Notes: generated by a model from the sequence alone, not told the origin. 64,000 nucleotides of DNA from Citrobacter rodentium NBRC 105723 = DSM 16636 (GCF_021278985.1 NZ_CP082833.1:3596001-3660000); one strand, 5' to 3'; positions 25,662 to 35,390 are shown, counted from the first letter of the stretch. A program made the numbers and translations.

Positions 25662-27260
25662 CTAACGCACAGGCATAGCGGGCGCGACTTGTCCGTTATG
25701 CCTTGCGGTTGGCGGCTGACTGCCCGCCAGCCACTGCGGAAAATCACGCAGCGGCATGGGTTTCGCATACAAATATCCCTGCAATAAACTCACCCCGTGC
25801 TGACGCAAATAGTGCGCCTGCGCCGGGGTTTCCACCCCTTCCGCCACCAGCTCAATATTCAGACGCTGCCCCAGCGCGATAATAATGTCGGTTACCGTTG
25901 AGTTGACCGCGTCGGTGCCAATCGCATTGGTAAAGGATTTATCAATTTTCAGCACGTCCGGACGCAGCTTTTCCAGCCACGACAGCGAGCTGTTACCCGT
26001 TCCGAAATCATCGATCGCCAGCCTGATATGCTGGTTTTGCATCTCACGCACAATGTGATAATCGACGTCGCGCAGGGCATCGCGTTCGGTCAGTTCAATC
26101 ACCAGCTGCTGAACAGGCTGTGCGCTGAACCAGTATTGGCGGAGGTCGTGCAGCAGTTCGCCCCGGCGGAAATGGCTGGCGGCGACGTTAATGCCGATAT
26201 GAAACTGGCTGCTCAGCGGGAAAAAATGCCGCTGTCGCAGGGTTTCCGCCAGAACATAGCGGGTCAGCGGCGCAATAAGGTGGTGCTCTTCGGCGATGGG
26301 GATAAAGACGTCAGGCGAGATCCAGCCCTGACGGGGGTTATTCCAGCGCAGGAGGATCTCGACGCCGGTACACTGCTGCGTTCGCGCGTCGAGCAGCGGC
26401 TGACAAAACAGTTCGAATTCCCGCTGGGCGATGGCGAGGTTAATTTCCCATGAAAAGCTCACCCGGTTTGCCGTCGCCAGCCAGGCGAGATAGCCCACCA
26501 GCAGGCTCAGCATCAGGGCCAGCGGTAGCTGGGAGGGCAAGGTTCTGAACGCCAGCTCCTCCGCGCCGGGACCGCTGACGCTGATGCTGAAGGGAAAGTG
26601 TTGCGAAGGGAGCTGATACCGCTCATCGCCTTGCGCCGCAGGCAGGGTATCGACGACGCCCTGACCGTAAAGCAAATGGCGACTGCCGACCGTCAGACTG
26701 GCGCTGGTGATTTGCGGTCTGCGTGGCTCCAGCAGCAGCGTTATCAACAGGTCGATATTTACCACTTCCAGCAGACCGTCTTTACCGTCAGGCGAGGAGG
26801 GATACCACTGGACCAGGATCGGAGTGCCTTTTAACAGTACCGGATCGGTGGCAAGCAGCAGCCGCGCGTCTGCAACAGGAAGATCGGGCAGCAGCTGGCG
26901 TATCGGGACATCGCGATAGCCGAAAATGCTGGAACAGTACAGCACGCCGTCCTGGACAAGCGCGATGGAGCGCACCGTCTGCAGCCGGGCGGCCTGTTTA
27001 CGCAACGGCAGATGCGCCATTGCGCAGGGAAGGCCAATCAAGGGCAGCAGCGCATCGCGCCCCTGCTGCAGCGGGTGCAATATCGCCTCAAGCGACGCCA
27101 CCGCATGGGAAGCGAACGTCGCGGTGCGCTGATGATTTAAATTGCGCTCCGAAATAAATCGGACGCTGAGGGTCACGACGAGCGTAATCAGCGCGCACAG
27201 CGTACAGAGGATAAAGCGCCGGCGGCGATATTTTTTTATGATCCGTTGTGCTGTCTGCAT
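25662..27260 (-). CDS. pdeD: PdeD (YoaD), membrane c-di-GMP phosphodiesterase
   Basis: 532-residue protein with an N-terminal CSS-motif periplasmic sensor domain between two membrane helices (about 17-37 and 245-265) and a C-terminal EAL domain (about 275-515). The sensor has the LPC...CSS cysteines that in this class control activity by disulfide state. The EAL domain shows EILLRW in the EAL position, NVAASHF, ELTERD, DDFGTGNSS, KIDKSF and EGVET, so it should be an active c-di-GMP hydrolase. The ATG at 27260 (MQTAQRIIK) matches E. coli; the frame is open further upstream without support. Confidence 0.93.
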   Translation of the reverse strand: MQTAQRIIKKYRRRRFILCTLCALITLVVTLSVRFISERNLNHQRTATFASHAVASLEAILHPLQQGRDALLPLIGLPCAMAHLPLRKQAARLQTVRSIALVQDGVLYCSSIFGYRDVPIRQLLPDLPVADARLLLATDPVLLKGTPILVQWYPSSPDGKDGLLEVVNIDLLITLLLEPRRPQITSASLTVGSRHLLYGQGVVDTLPAAQGDERYQLPSQHFPFSISVSGPGAEELAFRTLPSQLPLALMLSLLVGYLAWLATANRVSFSWEINLAIAQREFELFCQPLLDARTQQCTGVEILLRWNNPRQGWISPDVFIPIAEEHHLIAPLTRYVLAETLRQRHFFPLSSQFHIGINVAASHFRRGELLHDLRQYWFSAQPVQQLVIELTERDALRDVDYHIVREMQNQHIRLAIDDFGTGNSSLSWLEKLRPDVLKIDKSFTNAIGTDAVNSTVTDIIIALGQRLNIELVAEGVETPAQAHYLRQHGVSLLQGYLYAKPMPLRDFPQWLAGSQPPTARHNGQVAPAMPVR

Positions 27261-27407
27261 GCAGGCCACCCGAGAACCGTCAGCCACAAAAGCCGACCGT
27301 AACAGAGCAAGTGTAGTGGGGAAAATGCGTAGCGACGAGGCAGGATAAATAATTTCGCCCATCCGTCACAGACGGGCGAAAATAGCTAACGGAACAGAGC
27401 GATGGAA

Positions 27408-28772
27408 TTAATCACACTGTACTTTAATCGCCAGGCCACCGCGGGAGGTTTCGCGATACTTGGCGTTCATGTCCTTACCGGTTTCGTACATCGTTTCGAT
27501 GACTTTATCCAGCGAGACGCGCGGCGCGCTGGTGCGGCGCATCGCCATGCGCGCGGCGTTAATCGCTTTAACCGAGGCAATGGCGTTACGCTCGATACAC
27601 GGTACCTGAACCTGACCGGCGACCGGGTCGCAGGTCAGCCCCAGGTTATGCTCCATGCCGATTTCCGCAGCAACGCACACCTGCTCCGGGCTGGCGCCCA
27701 GCAGCTCTGCAAGCCCGGCGGCGGCCATCGAACAGGCCACGCCGACTTCACCCTGACAGCCCACTTCCGCGCCCGAAATTGACGCGTTCATCTTATACAG
27801 CGCGCCAATCGCACCGGCCGCCAGGAAGTAGCGGGTGTAAATGTCCGGGCTGACGGATTCAATAAAGTGATCGTAGTAGGCCAGCACCGCAGGCACGATG
27901 CCGCACGCGCCGTTGGTCGGCGCCGTTACCACCCGTCCGCCGGCGGCGTTCTCTTCGTTTACCGCCAGGGCAAACATATTCACCCAGTCAATTACGTTCA
28001 TCGGATCGCTGGACAGCTTGTCGCTGGAAACCAGCATCCGGCGCAGCGCGGAGGCGCGACGCGGCACGCGCAGCGGCCCCGGCAATACGCCTTCGGTATT
28101 CATTCCGCGATCGATACAGGCCTGCATGGTCTGCCAGACGTGACCGAAATACTCTTCGACCTCTTTTTTGCTGTGCAGCGCCAGTTCGTTCTGCATGGCG
28201 AGGCCGGAAAGTGACAGACCGGTGCTGCTGCAAAAGCCCAACAGCTCGGTTGCGGATTTAAACGGATAGGGCACGCTGACGTCACTGGCCGCATCCTGGC
28301 CGAAATGTTCTTCATCAACGATAAAGCCGCCGCCGATGGAGTAATAGGTTTTGCTGTAAACGGCGGTATCGCCGCTGTACGCATGGATCTGCATCCCGTT
28401 TTCATGCAGCGGCAGGTTGCCGTTGTGAAAACGCATACCGTCGCTGGACGGAAAATCGACTTCATGGCTCCCCTGGGCCAGCAGCAGGCGACCGCGCGTT
28501 TGCACATCGCGGATAAAGCCGGGGATGCTGTCTATATCCACGGTGGCAGGTTCGTTGCCCGCCAGACCCATAATAATGGCGATATCGGTGTGGTGACCTT
28601 TACCCGTCAGCGACAGTGAGCCATACACGTCAACGGCGACACGGGTAACGCTATCCAGTAATCCTTTTTCGACCAGGTCATCGACGAACTGTTTACCCGC
28701 CTTCATAGGCCCTACGGTATGGGAAGATGAGGGACCAATCCCCACCTTAAACATGTCGAATAGACTAATCAC
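27408..28772 (-). CDS. sdaA: SdaA, L-serine deaminase I
   Basis: Iron-sulfur-dependent L-serine ammonia-lyase converting serine to pyruvate and ammonia. 454 residues from a GTG at 28772, which has GAGGAG seven bases upstream; the five extra upstream codons are not needed. The N-terminal beta domain contains GPSSSHTVGPM; the catalytic domain has GGRVVTAPTNGACGIVPA, and cysteines in AEVGCQGE, LTCDPVAG and VQVPC ligate the 4Fe-4S cluster. The C-terminus includes the SRGGLAIKVQCD tail, whose terminal Cys can occupy the cluster site. Lrp control is known in E. coli. Confidence 0.96.
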   Translation of the reverse strand: MISLFDMFKVGIGPSSSHTVGPMKAGKQFVDDLVEKGLLDSVTRVAVDVYGSLSLTGKGHHTDIAIIMGLAGNEPATVDIDSIPGFIRDVQTRGRLLLAQGSHEVDFPSSDGMRFHNGNLPLHENGMQIHAYSGDTAVYSKTYYSIGGGFIVDEEHFGQDAASDVSVPYPFKSATELLGFCSSTGLSLSGLAMQNELALHSKKEVEEYFGHVWQTMQACIDRGMNTEGVLPGPLRVPRRASALRRMLVSSDKLSSDPMNVIDWVNMFALAVNEENAAGGRVVTAPTNGACGIVPAVLAYYDHFIESVSPDIYTRYFLAAGAIGALYKMNASISGAEVGCQGEVGVACSMAAAGLAELLGASPEQVCVAAEIGMEHNLGLTCDPVAGQVQVPCIERNAIASVKAINAARMAMRRTSAPRVSLDKVIETMYETGKDMNAKYRETSRGGLAIKVQCD

Positions 28773-28970
28773 GATATGACTCCTCACAGGGTTACCGGAG
28801 GTTTCCAGTAACGATGTTATAACTGCGCATAGTGTAAGAGGGAACGCGGAGTACGGCTTAACTATTCACATGAATTAAACTAATGGGTAACCGCGTTTTT
28901 ACTAATGTTGTGACGGGGGTTTCAGGTTATATTTTATGCGCGTAAAGATAAGTATAGCTTGACGCCGTTT

Positions 28971-29343
28971 ACAGGCCAGATATCCCGGCGGCGCAGCCGC
29001 CATCCGGAAACGTGCCCGGTGGCGCTGACGCTTACCGGGCCTACAAAAGAAGCAGGACCGTAGGCCGGATAAGGCGTAGCCGCCATCCGGCAACGCGCCC
29101 GGCGGTGCTGACGCTTACCGGGCCTACAAAAGAAGCAGGTCTGTAGGCCGGATAAGGCGTAGCCGCCATCCGGCAACGCGCCCGGTGTCGCTGATGCTTA
29201 CCGGGCCTACAAAAGAAGCAGGTCTGTAGGCCGGATAAGGCGTAGCCGCCATCCGGCAACGCGCCCGGTGACGTTGACGCTTACCGGGCCTACAAAAGAA
29301 GCAGGACCGTAGGCCGGATAAGGCGTAGCCGCCATCCGGCAAA
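28971..29343. repeat. BIME array of REP units, period 83 bases
   Basis: Tandem copies of a two-REP unit: GTAGGCCGGATAAGGCGTAG begins at 29060, 29143, 29226 and 29309, exactly 83 bases apart, with the inverted half ATCCGGC...GCGCCCGG...CTTACCGGGCCTAC between. A divergent first copy starts near 28971 and the last is cut off just before the nudL stop. Spacers AAAAGAAGCAGG(A/T)C(C/T) are conserved. Such BIME-2 arrays are targets for DNA gyrase, IHF or RAYT transposases and stabilise mRNA ends. ORFs within it (MPDGGYALSGL...) are artefacts. Confidence 0.95.
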
Positions 29344-29346
29344 ACG

Positions 29347-29925
29347 TTACGGCTTCATGCCTATCTGCAACGCCAGTTCGCGAATGATCCCCGCGGTCAT
29401 CCCCCAGACGAAATAATGCTCATACCACGACAGCCACACGCGGTGGGAATCGCCGCGGCGGTAAACGTCTAACGGATGGTAGCGTCCTAAATGCAGCGCC
29501 TGCGCCAGCGGCATTTCAAATACCGCGGACACTTCGTCTTCACTGGCGCGATATGGCAGGTTGGGCGGGATAACGCCGACCACCGGCGTCACCTGGAATC
29601 CGGTAACGCTGTCGACCGGCGGCAGAACGCCGATCACCTCGACGACATCCGGCGGAATGGCCACCTCTTCCTGCGCCTCGCGCAGCGCGGCAGCGATAAG
29701 CGACGCATCGGTGCTGTCTACCGCGCCGCCGGGAAAGGCCACCTGTCCGGCATGTTTGCGCAGATGTACCGAACGCTGCGTCAGCAGCAGGCCGGGTTCC
29801 GGGCGGCGAACGACGGGAATAAGCACGGCGGCCTGGCGCTGGTTGAGCGACGCGCGATTGATCTGCGGGCGCAAAAGCTGGAAGCGTGATAAAAAATCAT
29901 CCAGCGTCAGACTAGTGATATCCAC
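29347..29925 (-). CDS. nudL: NudL, Nudix hydrolase (CoA-pyrophosphatase family)
   Basis: 192-residue Nudix protein, predicted to hydrolyse CoA-type or nucleotide pyrophosphates. The Nudix box runs about 66-90 (FPGGAVDS...ALREAQEEVAI) with the REAxEE core at 82-87 binding Mg2+; the preceding QVAFPGG and the UPF0035 signature LLTQRS.HLRKH.GQ are typical of the CoA pyrophosphatase subgroup. It starts three bases after the pabB stop, so pabB-nudL form an operon. The BIME array follows its 3' end. Confidence 0.94.
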   Translation of the reverse strand: MDITSLTLDDFLSRFQLLRPQINRASLNQRQAAVLIPVVRRPEPGLLLTQRSVHLRKHAGQVAFPGGAVDSTDASLIAAALREAQEEVAIPPDVVEVIGVLPPVDSVTGFQVTPVVGVIPPNLPYRASEDEVSAVFEMPLAQALHLGRYHPLDVYRRGDSHRVWLSWYEHYFVWGMTAGIIRELALQIGMKP

Positions 29926-29928
29926 GTT

Positions 29929-31290
29929 TTAGCTCTCCAGTTGTTGCAGGATACGGTTTACTTTATCAAAAGTTTCCTGATATTCGGCCTGTTCTTCACT
30001 GTCCGCGACGATGCCGCCACCGGCGGAACAGTAAATCTGCCCGTTCACCGCCGTAAGCGTGCGGATGGTAATGCTGGTATCCATATTGCCGCACAGGCTC
30101 AGGTAGCCAATGCTGCCGCACCATGCGTTGCGCCGCTGCGGCTCCAGTTCATCAATAATCTCCATTGCGCGGACCTTCGGCGCGCCGGTAATGGACCCCC
30201 CTGGAAACGCGGCGCGAAGCAGGTCGCTGGCATGGCGCGTTTCGGGAAGGCGCGCGGTAATGGTGCTGACCAGATGATGCACTGCCGGGAAAGGCTCGAC
30301 GATGAACAGCTCCGGCACCCGTACCGATCCCGGCACCGCCACGCGGCCCACGTCGTTGCGCATCAGATCGACAATCATCAGATTTTCAGCGCGATCTTTG
30401 GTTGAGCGCGCCAGTTTCTCCGCCTGTCGGCGATCGGCCTGCGGGTCCGGCAGGCGCGGCAGCGTGCCTTTAATCGGTCGGGTCTGGATCTCGCCGTGGT
30501 CAACCCGGATAAACCGCTCCGGCGACAGGCTCAGTATCGCGCCTTCCTCAAGGCGTAAAAAAGCGCTGAACGGCGCGCGGTTGGCCTGATTCAGCCGTTC
30601 GAAGGCCAGCCATTCGTCGCCCTGGTAAGTCGCCTGAAAACGCTGCGCCAGATTCACCTGATAACAGTCGCCGCTGTGCAGATAATCCTGTACCCGGCGG
30701 AATTTCTCACCGTACTGCTCACGGCTCATATTCGACCGCCAGCCGGAAGTCAGCCGGAACGGCGCGCGCTCCGGTGGCCGTTGGCTTTGCAGCCAGTCGA
30801 ATCGCGCCCGGACGTCAGCGTGGCTGAGCAGGGTCACGCGCTGTCGCTGGTGGTCGACGATCAGCGCCCAGTCATAAATGCCGACCGCCATGTCGGCAAC
30901 GGTGATATCCTGCTGCGCGGCGGCGGGTAGCGTTTCAAAGCGACGACCGAGATCGTAACCGAACAAGCCCAGCGCGCCGCCCTGAAACGGCAGATCGGCG
31001 CTGTACGGCGGCTGGACAGATAAGGACGTCAGCGCCGTTTGCAGTAGCGCCAGCGGATCGTCGTGGCTGCGCTGGCAGCCGTTAGCATCCACGATGCACG
31101 TCACTTCGCCGTGAGTGGTCAGCGTTGTGAGCGGGTCGGCGACCACAATGTCGAAGCGGTTGTGCGGATGATCCGCGTGGCCGGAATGCAGCAGCATCGC
31201 CCACGGCTGCGCGCTCAACGGCGCAAAATAAAAGTCAGCGGCGTCCGCACGCCAGGGGAGCGTAAGAGTAGCGGGAGATAACGTCTTCAT
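29929..31290 (-). CDS. pabB: PabB, aminodeoxychorismate synthase component I
   Basis: Chorismate-binding subunit that, with ammonia from PabA, makes 4-amino-4-deoxychorismate for folate. 453 residues. The chorismate-binding domain occupies the C-terminal 270 residues: PIKGTLPR with the catalytic Lys, DRAENLMIVDLMRND, PGGSITGAPK and the final EEQAEY. The N-terminal domain has the Trp-containing pocket region. ATG at 31290. It is divergent from yoaH, about 70 bases away; nudL follows. Confidence 0.95.
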   Translation of the reverse strand: MKTLSPATLTLPWRADAADFYFAPLSAQPWAMLLHSGHADHPHNRFDIVVADPLTTLTTHGEVTCIVDANGCQRSHDDPLALLQTALTSLSVQPPYSADLPFQGGALGLFGYDLGRRFETLPAAAQQDITVADMAVGIYDWALIVDHQRQRVTLLSHADVRARFDWLQSQRPPERAPFRLTSGWRSNMSREQYGEKFRRVQDYLHSGDCYQVNLAQRFQATYQGDEWLAFERLNQANRAPFSAFLRLEEGAILSLSPERFIRVDHGEIQTRPIKGTLPRLPDPQADRRQAEKLARSTKDRAENLMIVDLMRNDVGRVAVPGSVRVPELFIVEPFPAVHHLVSTITARLPETRHASDLLRAAFPGGSITGAPKVRAMEIIDELEPQRRNAWCGSIGYLSLCGNMDTSITIRTLTAVNGQIYCSAGGGIVADSEEQAEYQETFDKVNRILQQLES

Positions 31291-31363
31291 TGATCCTGAC
31301 TGTACTGGCTATGTGCCGGGTAGCATGAAATAATTAGCGCAGACAATTTAGCAGGAGTTTACG

Positions 31364-31543
31364 ATGTTTGCAGGTTTACCTTCTCTCAGCCATGAACAGC
31401 AACAGAAAGCGGTCGAGCGTATTCAGCAACTGATGTCGCAGGGCATGAGCAGTGGACAGGCCATTGCGCTGGTGGCGGAAGAACTGCGCGCCACCCATAC
31501 CGGCGAACGGATTGTGGCGCGTTTTGACGATGAAGATGAGTAG
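31364..31543 (+). CDS. yoaH: YoaH, small conserved protein (UPF0181)
   Basis: 59-residue protein, family UPF0181, function unknown. Sequence [20 protein letters not shown]...[15 protein letters not shown], almost identical to E. coli YoaH; largely helical with an acidic end DDEDE. AGGAG lies eight bases before the ATG. It ends 7 bases before the convergent yoaB stop. Confidence 0.93.
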
Positions 31544-31550
31544 CGCCGAC

Positions 31551-31895
31551 TCAGAGCGCGGCGATAATCTTAATCTCAACCTTATATTTCGGATTCATTA
31601 ATCCGGCCTGCACCGTACAGCGTACCGGCGCGTGTCCGGCTACCACCCAGGCGTCCCACGCTTTATTCATCGCCGCGAAATCGCCTTTATCGGCGAGGAA
31701 GATAGTGGCGTCAAGAATGCGCGATTTGTTGCTGCCCTGTTTCGCCAGCGCGGCGTCAATTTGCGCCAGCGTGTTGGCGGTCTGTTCAAACGCATCGGCG
31801 TCGAGATTTTCCGGTACGCCGGTGTAGTACAGCGTATTATTATGGATCACCACATCGGACCAACGATCTTCCGCATCGACACGAATAATAGTCAT
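31551..31895 (-). CDS. yoaB: YoaB, RidA-family protein
   Basis: 114-residue YjgF/YER057c/UK114 (RidA-like) protein, expected trimer. The family arginine that binds the carboxylate of imine intermediates is present in PVRCTVQAGL (about 91-100). It may deaminate reactive enamines or imines, but this subgroup is uncharacterised. Start ATG at 31895 after AAGGAAAA. It is divergent from yoaA, about 130 bases away. Confidence 0.92.
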   Translation of the reverse strand: MTIIRVDAEDRWSDVVIHNNTLYYTGVPENLDADAFEQTANTLAQIDAALAKQGSNKSRILDATIFLADKGDFAAMNKAWDAWVVAGHAPVRCTVQAGLMNPKYKVEIKIIAAL

Positions 31896-32024
31896 AAATT
31901 TTTCCTTTTTAACGAACTACCTGAAGTGGCAAGACTGCCACAATGTCGGCCCGCCGTCATCTCTTCAACTGGCGTAAGCGTCGCTGGCCTGACATAATCC
32001 CTGTTCAAATTAACAGGGGGTAGT

Positions 32025-33935
32025 GTGACGGACGATTTTTCACCAGACGGTCAACTGGCTAAAGCGATACCGGGTTTTAAACCGCGTGAACCACAGCGGC
32101 AGATGGCCATCGCCGTCACCCAGGCGATTAAAAAATCGCAACCTCTGGTGGTTGAAGCCGGAACGGGAACGGGCAAAACTTATGCCTATCTCGCGCCCGC
32201 GCTGCGCGCCGACAAAAAAGTCATTATCTCGACGGGCTCGAAGGCGCTCCAGGATCAGCTCTACAGCCGCGACCTGCCTACGGTGGCGAAGGCGCTGAAC
32301 TACAGTGGTAAGCTGGCGCTGCTGAAGGGCCGTTCGAACTATCTCTGCCTGGAACGCCTTGAGCAGCAGGCGCTGGCGGGCGGCGACCTGCCGGTGCAGA
32401 CCTTAAGCGATGTGATCCTGCTGCGCTCCTGGTCGAATCAGACCGAGGATGGCGATATCAGCACCTGCGTCAGCGTGGCTGAAGATTCCCAGGCCTGGCC
32501 GCTGGTCACCAGCACCAACGATAACTGCCTCGGCAGCGACTGCCCGCTGTATAAAGACTGCTTTGTGGTGAAGGCGCGCAAAAAGGCGATGGATGCCGAC
32601 GTGGTGGTGGTCAACCATCATCTGTTTCTGGCCGACATGGTGGTGAAAGAGAATGGCTTTGGCGAGCTGATCCCGCAGGCGGAGGTGATGATTTTCGATG
32701 AAGCCCATCAGCTTCCGGATATCGCCAGCCAGTATTTCGGCCAGTCGCTCTCCAGCCGACAGCTGATGGATCTGGCGAAAGATATCACCATCGCGTATCG
32801 CACCGAGCTGAGAGATACCCAGCAGTTACAGAAATGCGCCGACCGGCTGGCGCAAAGCGCGCAGGACTTTCGTCTGCAGCTGGGCGAACCGGGCTACCGC
32901 GGCAATTTGCGCGAACTGCTGGCTGACCAGCGGGTGCAGCGCGCCTTTCTGTTGCTCGATGATACCCTGGAACTCTGCTACGACGTGGCGAAGCTGTCGC
33001 TTGGCCGCTCGGCGCTGCTCGACGCCGCCTTTGAACGCGCCACGCTGTATCGCGCGCGCCTGAAGCGGCTGAAAGAGATCAATCAGCCGGGGTACAGCTA
33101 CTGGTACGAGTGCACCTCGCGCAACTTTACCCTCGCGCTGACTCCGCTGACCGTGGCGGATAAGTTCAAAGAGGTGATGGCGCAGAAGCCGGGGAGCTGG
33201 ATTTTTACCTCCGCCACGCTGTCGGTAAATGACGATCTGCGCCATTTCACGGCGCGGCTGGGTATCGAGCAGGCGGAGTCGATGCTGCTGCCAAGCCCGT
33301 TTGATTACAGCCGTCAGGCGCTGCTGTGCGTGCCGCGCAACCTGCCGCAGACCAACCAGCCGGGAGCCGCGCGCCAGCTGGCGGCAATGTTAAGACCGAT
33401 CATCGAAGCCAATAACGGGCGCTGTTTTATGCTCTGTACCTCGCATGCGATGATGCGCGAGCTGGCGGAGCAGTTTCGCGCCACCATGACGCTGCCGGTG
33501 CTGTTGCAGGGCGAAACCAGTAAGAGCCAGCTGTTGCAGCAGTTTGTCAGCGCCGGTAACGCGCTGCTGGTGGCGACCAGCAGCTTCTGGGAGGGGGTGG
33601 ACGTGCGCGGCGACACGCTTTCGCTGGTGATTATCGACAAGCTGCCGTTTACCTCGCCGGACGATCCGCTGCTGAAGGCGCGAATGGAAGACTGCCGGTT
33701 ACGCGGCGGTGATCCATTTGACGAAGTGCAGTTGCCCGATGCGGTGATTACCCTCAAACAGGGCGTGGGGCGGCTGATCCGCGACGGCGACGACCGCGGC
33801 GTGCTGGTGATTTGCGACAACCGTCTGGTGATGCGTCCGTACGGCGCTACCTTTCTCGCCAGCCTGCCGCCTGCGCCGCGTACCCGCGATATCGCCCGCG
33901 CCGTGCGTTTTCTCGCCATTCCTTCAACGGAGTAA
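32025..33935 (+). CDS. yoaA: YoaA, XPD/DinG-like Fe-S DNA helicase
   Basis: 636-residue superfamily-2 helicase with a 4Fe-4S cluster. Walker A AGTGTGKT (45-52); cluster cysteines 108, 168, 173 and 179; DEAH box 225-228; C-terminal motifs TSSFWEGVDVRGD and QGVGRLIRDGDDRG. In E. coli YoaA partners with HolC (chi) to aid replication-fork repair and azidothymidine tolerance. Starts at GTG (32025) after AGGGGGTA; length and start match E. coli. tsaB follows 57 bases later. Confidence 0.95.
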   Translation: MTDDFSPDGQLAKAIPGFKPREPQRQMAIAVTQAIKKSQPLVVEAGTGTGKTYAYLAPALRADKKVIISTGSKALQDQLYSRDLPTVAKALNYSGKLALLKGRSNYLCLERLEQQALAGGDLPVQTLSDVILLRSWSNQTEDGDISTCVSVAEDSQAWPLVTSTNDNCLGSDCPLYKDCFVVKARKKAMDADVVVVNHHLFLADMVVKENGFGELIPQAEVMIFDEAHQLPDIASQYFGQSLSSRQLMDLAKDITIAYRTELRDTQQLQKCADRLAQSAQDFRLQLGEPGYRGNLRELLADQRVQRAFLLLDDTLELCYDVAKLSLGRSALLDAAFERATLYRARLKRLKEINQPGYSYWYECTSRNFTLALTPLTVADKFKEVMAQKPGSWIFTSATLSVNDDLRHFTARLGIEQAESMLLPSPFDYSRQALLCVPRNLPQTNQPGAARQLAAMLRPIIEANNGRCFMLCTSHAMMRELAEQFRATMTLPVLLQGETSKSQLLQQFVSAGNALLVATSSFWEGVDVRGDTLSLVIIDKLPFTSPDDPLLKARMEDCRLRGGDPFDEVQLPDAVITLKQGVGRLIRDGDDRGVLVICDNRLVMRPYGATFLASLPPAPRTRDIARAVRFLAIPSTE

Positions 33936-33992
33936 TTTGTTAAGGAGTATGGTAAGATGCGGGCCATTTTATTGATCTAAGCACGAAGACCC

Positions 33993-34688
33993 ATGCGAAT
34001 CCTGGCTATCGATACCGCCACAGAAGCCTGTTCTGTCGCTCTGTGGAATGACGGTACTCTCTCTGCTCATTTTGAACTTTGTCCGCGCGAACATACGCAA
34101 CGCATTCTGCCGATGGTGCAGGATATTCTGACTGACAACGCCCTTTCCCTGACGGCGCTTGATGCGCTGGCCTACGGTCGCGGGCCGGGAAGCTTTACCG
34201 GCGTGCGTATTGGTATCGGCATTGCGCAGGGGCTGGCGTTAGGCGCTGAGCTGCCGATGATCGGCGTCTCCACGCTGGCGACGATGGCGCAGGGCGCCTG
34301 GCGCAAAAGCGGCGCTACCCGCGTGCTGGCCGCTATTGACGCGCGGATGGGCGAAGTTTACTGGGCCGAGTACCAGCGCGATGAAAACGGCGTCTGGCAC
34401 GGAGAAGAAACCGAAGCCGTCCTGAAGCCAGAGCAGGTTGAAGCGCGTCTGCAACAGCTTTCCGGTGAATGGGCTACCGTGGGAACCGGCTGGCCGGCCT
34501 GGCCCGATCTCGGTAAAGCGAGCGGCCTGACGCTGCATGACGGCGAAGTGCTGCTACCTGCGGCGGAAGATATGCTGCCGTTCGCCTGCCAGATGCTGGC
34601 GGCGGGAAAAACGGTCGCTGTTGAACATGCCGAACCGGTTTATTTGCGTAACAACGTGGCCTGGAAGAAACTTCCCGGCAAAGAATGA
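33993..34688 (+). CDS. tsaB: TsaB, tRNA t6A modification subunit
   Basis: 231-residue ASKHA-fold protein that binds TsaD and, with TsaE and TsaC, forms N6-threonylcarbamoyladenosine at position 37 of ANN-decoding tRNAs; essential in E. coli. Visible are the start RILAIDTATEACSVAL, GRGPGSFTGVRIG and IDARMGEVYWAEY. ATG follows a weak site (AAGAC). It is the last gene before yeaY, separated by an inverted repeat TGGCCCG/CGGGCCA (34706-34737) that could be a weak terminator. Confidence 0.96.
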   Translation: MRILAIDTATEACSVALWNDGTLSAHFELCPREHTQRILPMVQDILTDNALSLTALDALAYGRGPGSFTGVRIGIGIAQGLALGAELPMIGVSTLATMAQGAWRKSGATRVLAAIDARMGEVYWAEYQRDENGVWHGEETEAVLKPEQVEARLQQLSGEWATVGTGWPAWPDLGKASGLTLHDGEVLLPAAEDMLPFACQMLAAGKTVAVEHAEPVYLRNNVAWKKLPGKE

Positions 34689-34761
34689 ATCTCAGTAGTA
34701 TGTATGGCCCGAAAAAGACAGTGAAAATCCGGGCCAGTGCGCTGAGAAAAGGAGTCGCAGT

Positions 34762-35343
34762 ATGGCGGTTCAAAAATATATCGTTAAAGGTCTGCTGGCG
34801 GGAGCGATTGCGCTGATGCTGAGCGGGTGCGTCACCGTTCCGGATGCCATTAAAGGTTCCAGCCCCACGCCGCAGGAGGATCTGGTGCGGGTGATGAACG
34901 CCCCGCAGCTGTACGTTGGCCAGGAGGCGCGTTTTGGCGGCAAAGTAGTGGATATACAGAATCAGCAGGGTAAAACCCGGCTGGAAATTGCCACCGTGCC
35001 TCTGGACAGCGGCGCTCGCCCGATCCTCGGCGAACCTTCGCGTGGGCGGATCTACGCCAGCGTTAACGGATTCCTTGATCCGGTCGATTTTCGCGGACAG
35101 CTGGTGACGGTTGTCGGACCGATTACCGGCAGCGTGGCGGGAAAAGTCGGCAACACGCCGTACACTTTCCTGACGATGGAGGCGACGGGCTATAAACGCT
35201 GGCGCATCGCCCAACAGGTCGTCATGCCGCCGCAGCCGATCGACCCGTGGTTTTATGGTGGACGAGGCTGGCCGTATGGCTATGGCGGATGGGGCTGGTA
35301 CAACCCCGGTCCCGCGCAGGTTCAGACGATAGTCACAGAGTAA
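34762..35343 (+). CDS. yeaY: YeaY, Slp-family outer-membrane lipoprotein
   Basis: 193-residue lipoprotein of the Slp family; role unknown, though E. coli yeaY is in the sigma-E envelope-stress regulon. Signal peptide with lipobox LSGC, lipidated Cys23; the +2 residue is Val, so outer-membrane sorting by Lol is expected. The Slp domain (VGQEARFGGKV..., YASVNGFLDP, LVTVVGPI) fills the middle; the tail is rich in Gly, Tyr, Trp and Pro (WFYGGRGWPYGYGGWGWYN). AAGGAG precedes the ATG. Confidence 0.93.
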   Translation: MAVQKYIVKGLLAGAIALMLSGCVTVPDAIKGSSPTPQEDLVRVMNAPQLYVGQEARFGGKVVDIQNQQGKTRLEIATVPLDSGARPILGEPSRGRIYASVNGFLDPVDFRGQLVTVVGPITGSVAGKVGNTPYTFLTMEATGYKRWRIAQQVVMPPQPIDPWFYGGRGWPYGYGGWGWYNPGPAQVQTIVTE

Positions 35344-35363
35344 CCCTTTGTATTATCAGAAAA

Positions 35364-35390
35364 AGAAACAGCGGCTGGTCCGCTGTTTCT
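35364..35390 (+). terminator. Hairpin after yeaY
   Basis: AGAAACAGCGG and CCGCTGTTTCT pair perfectly (35364-35374 and 35380-35390). No T-run follows, so termination may be partial, as reported for read-through into fadD. Confidence 0.6.

Noticed and set aside
28902..29342. Several overlapping minus-strand ORFs of 60-80 codons starting MPDGGYALSGL
   Set aside because: They are translations of the 83-base BIME repeats; the identical starts simply repeat with the array.
28971..29343. CRISPR-like regular spacing
   Set aside because: Units are palindromic REP pairs with conserved, not unique, spacers, and there are no cas genes.
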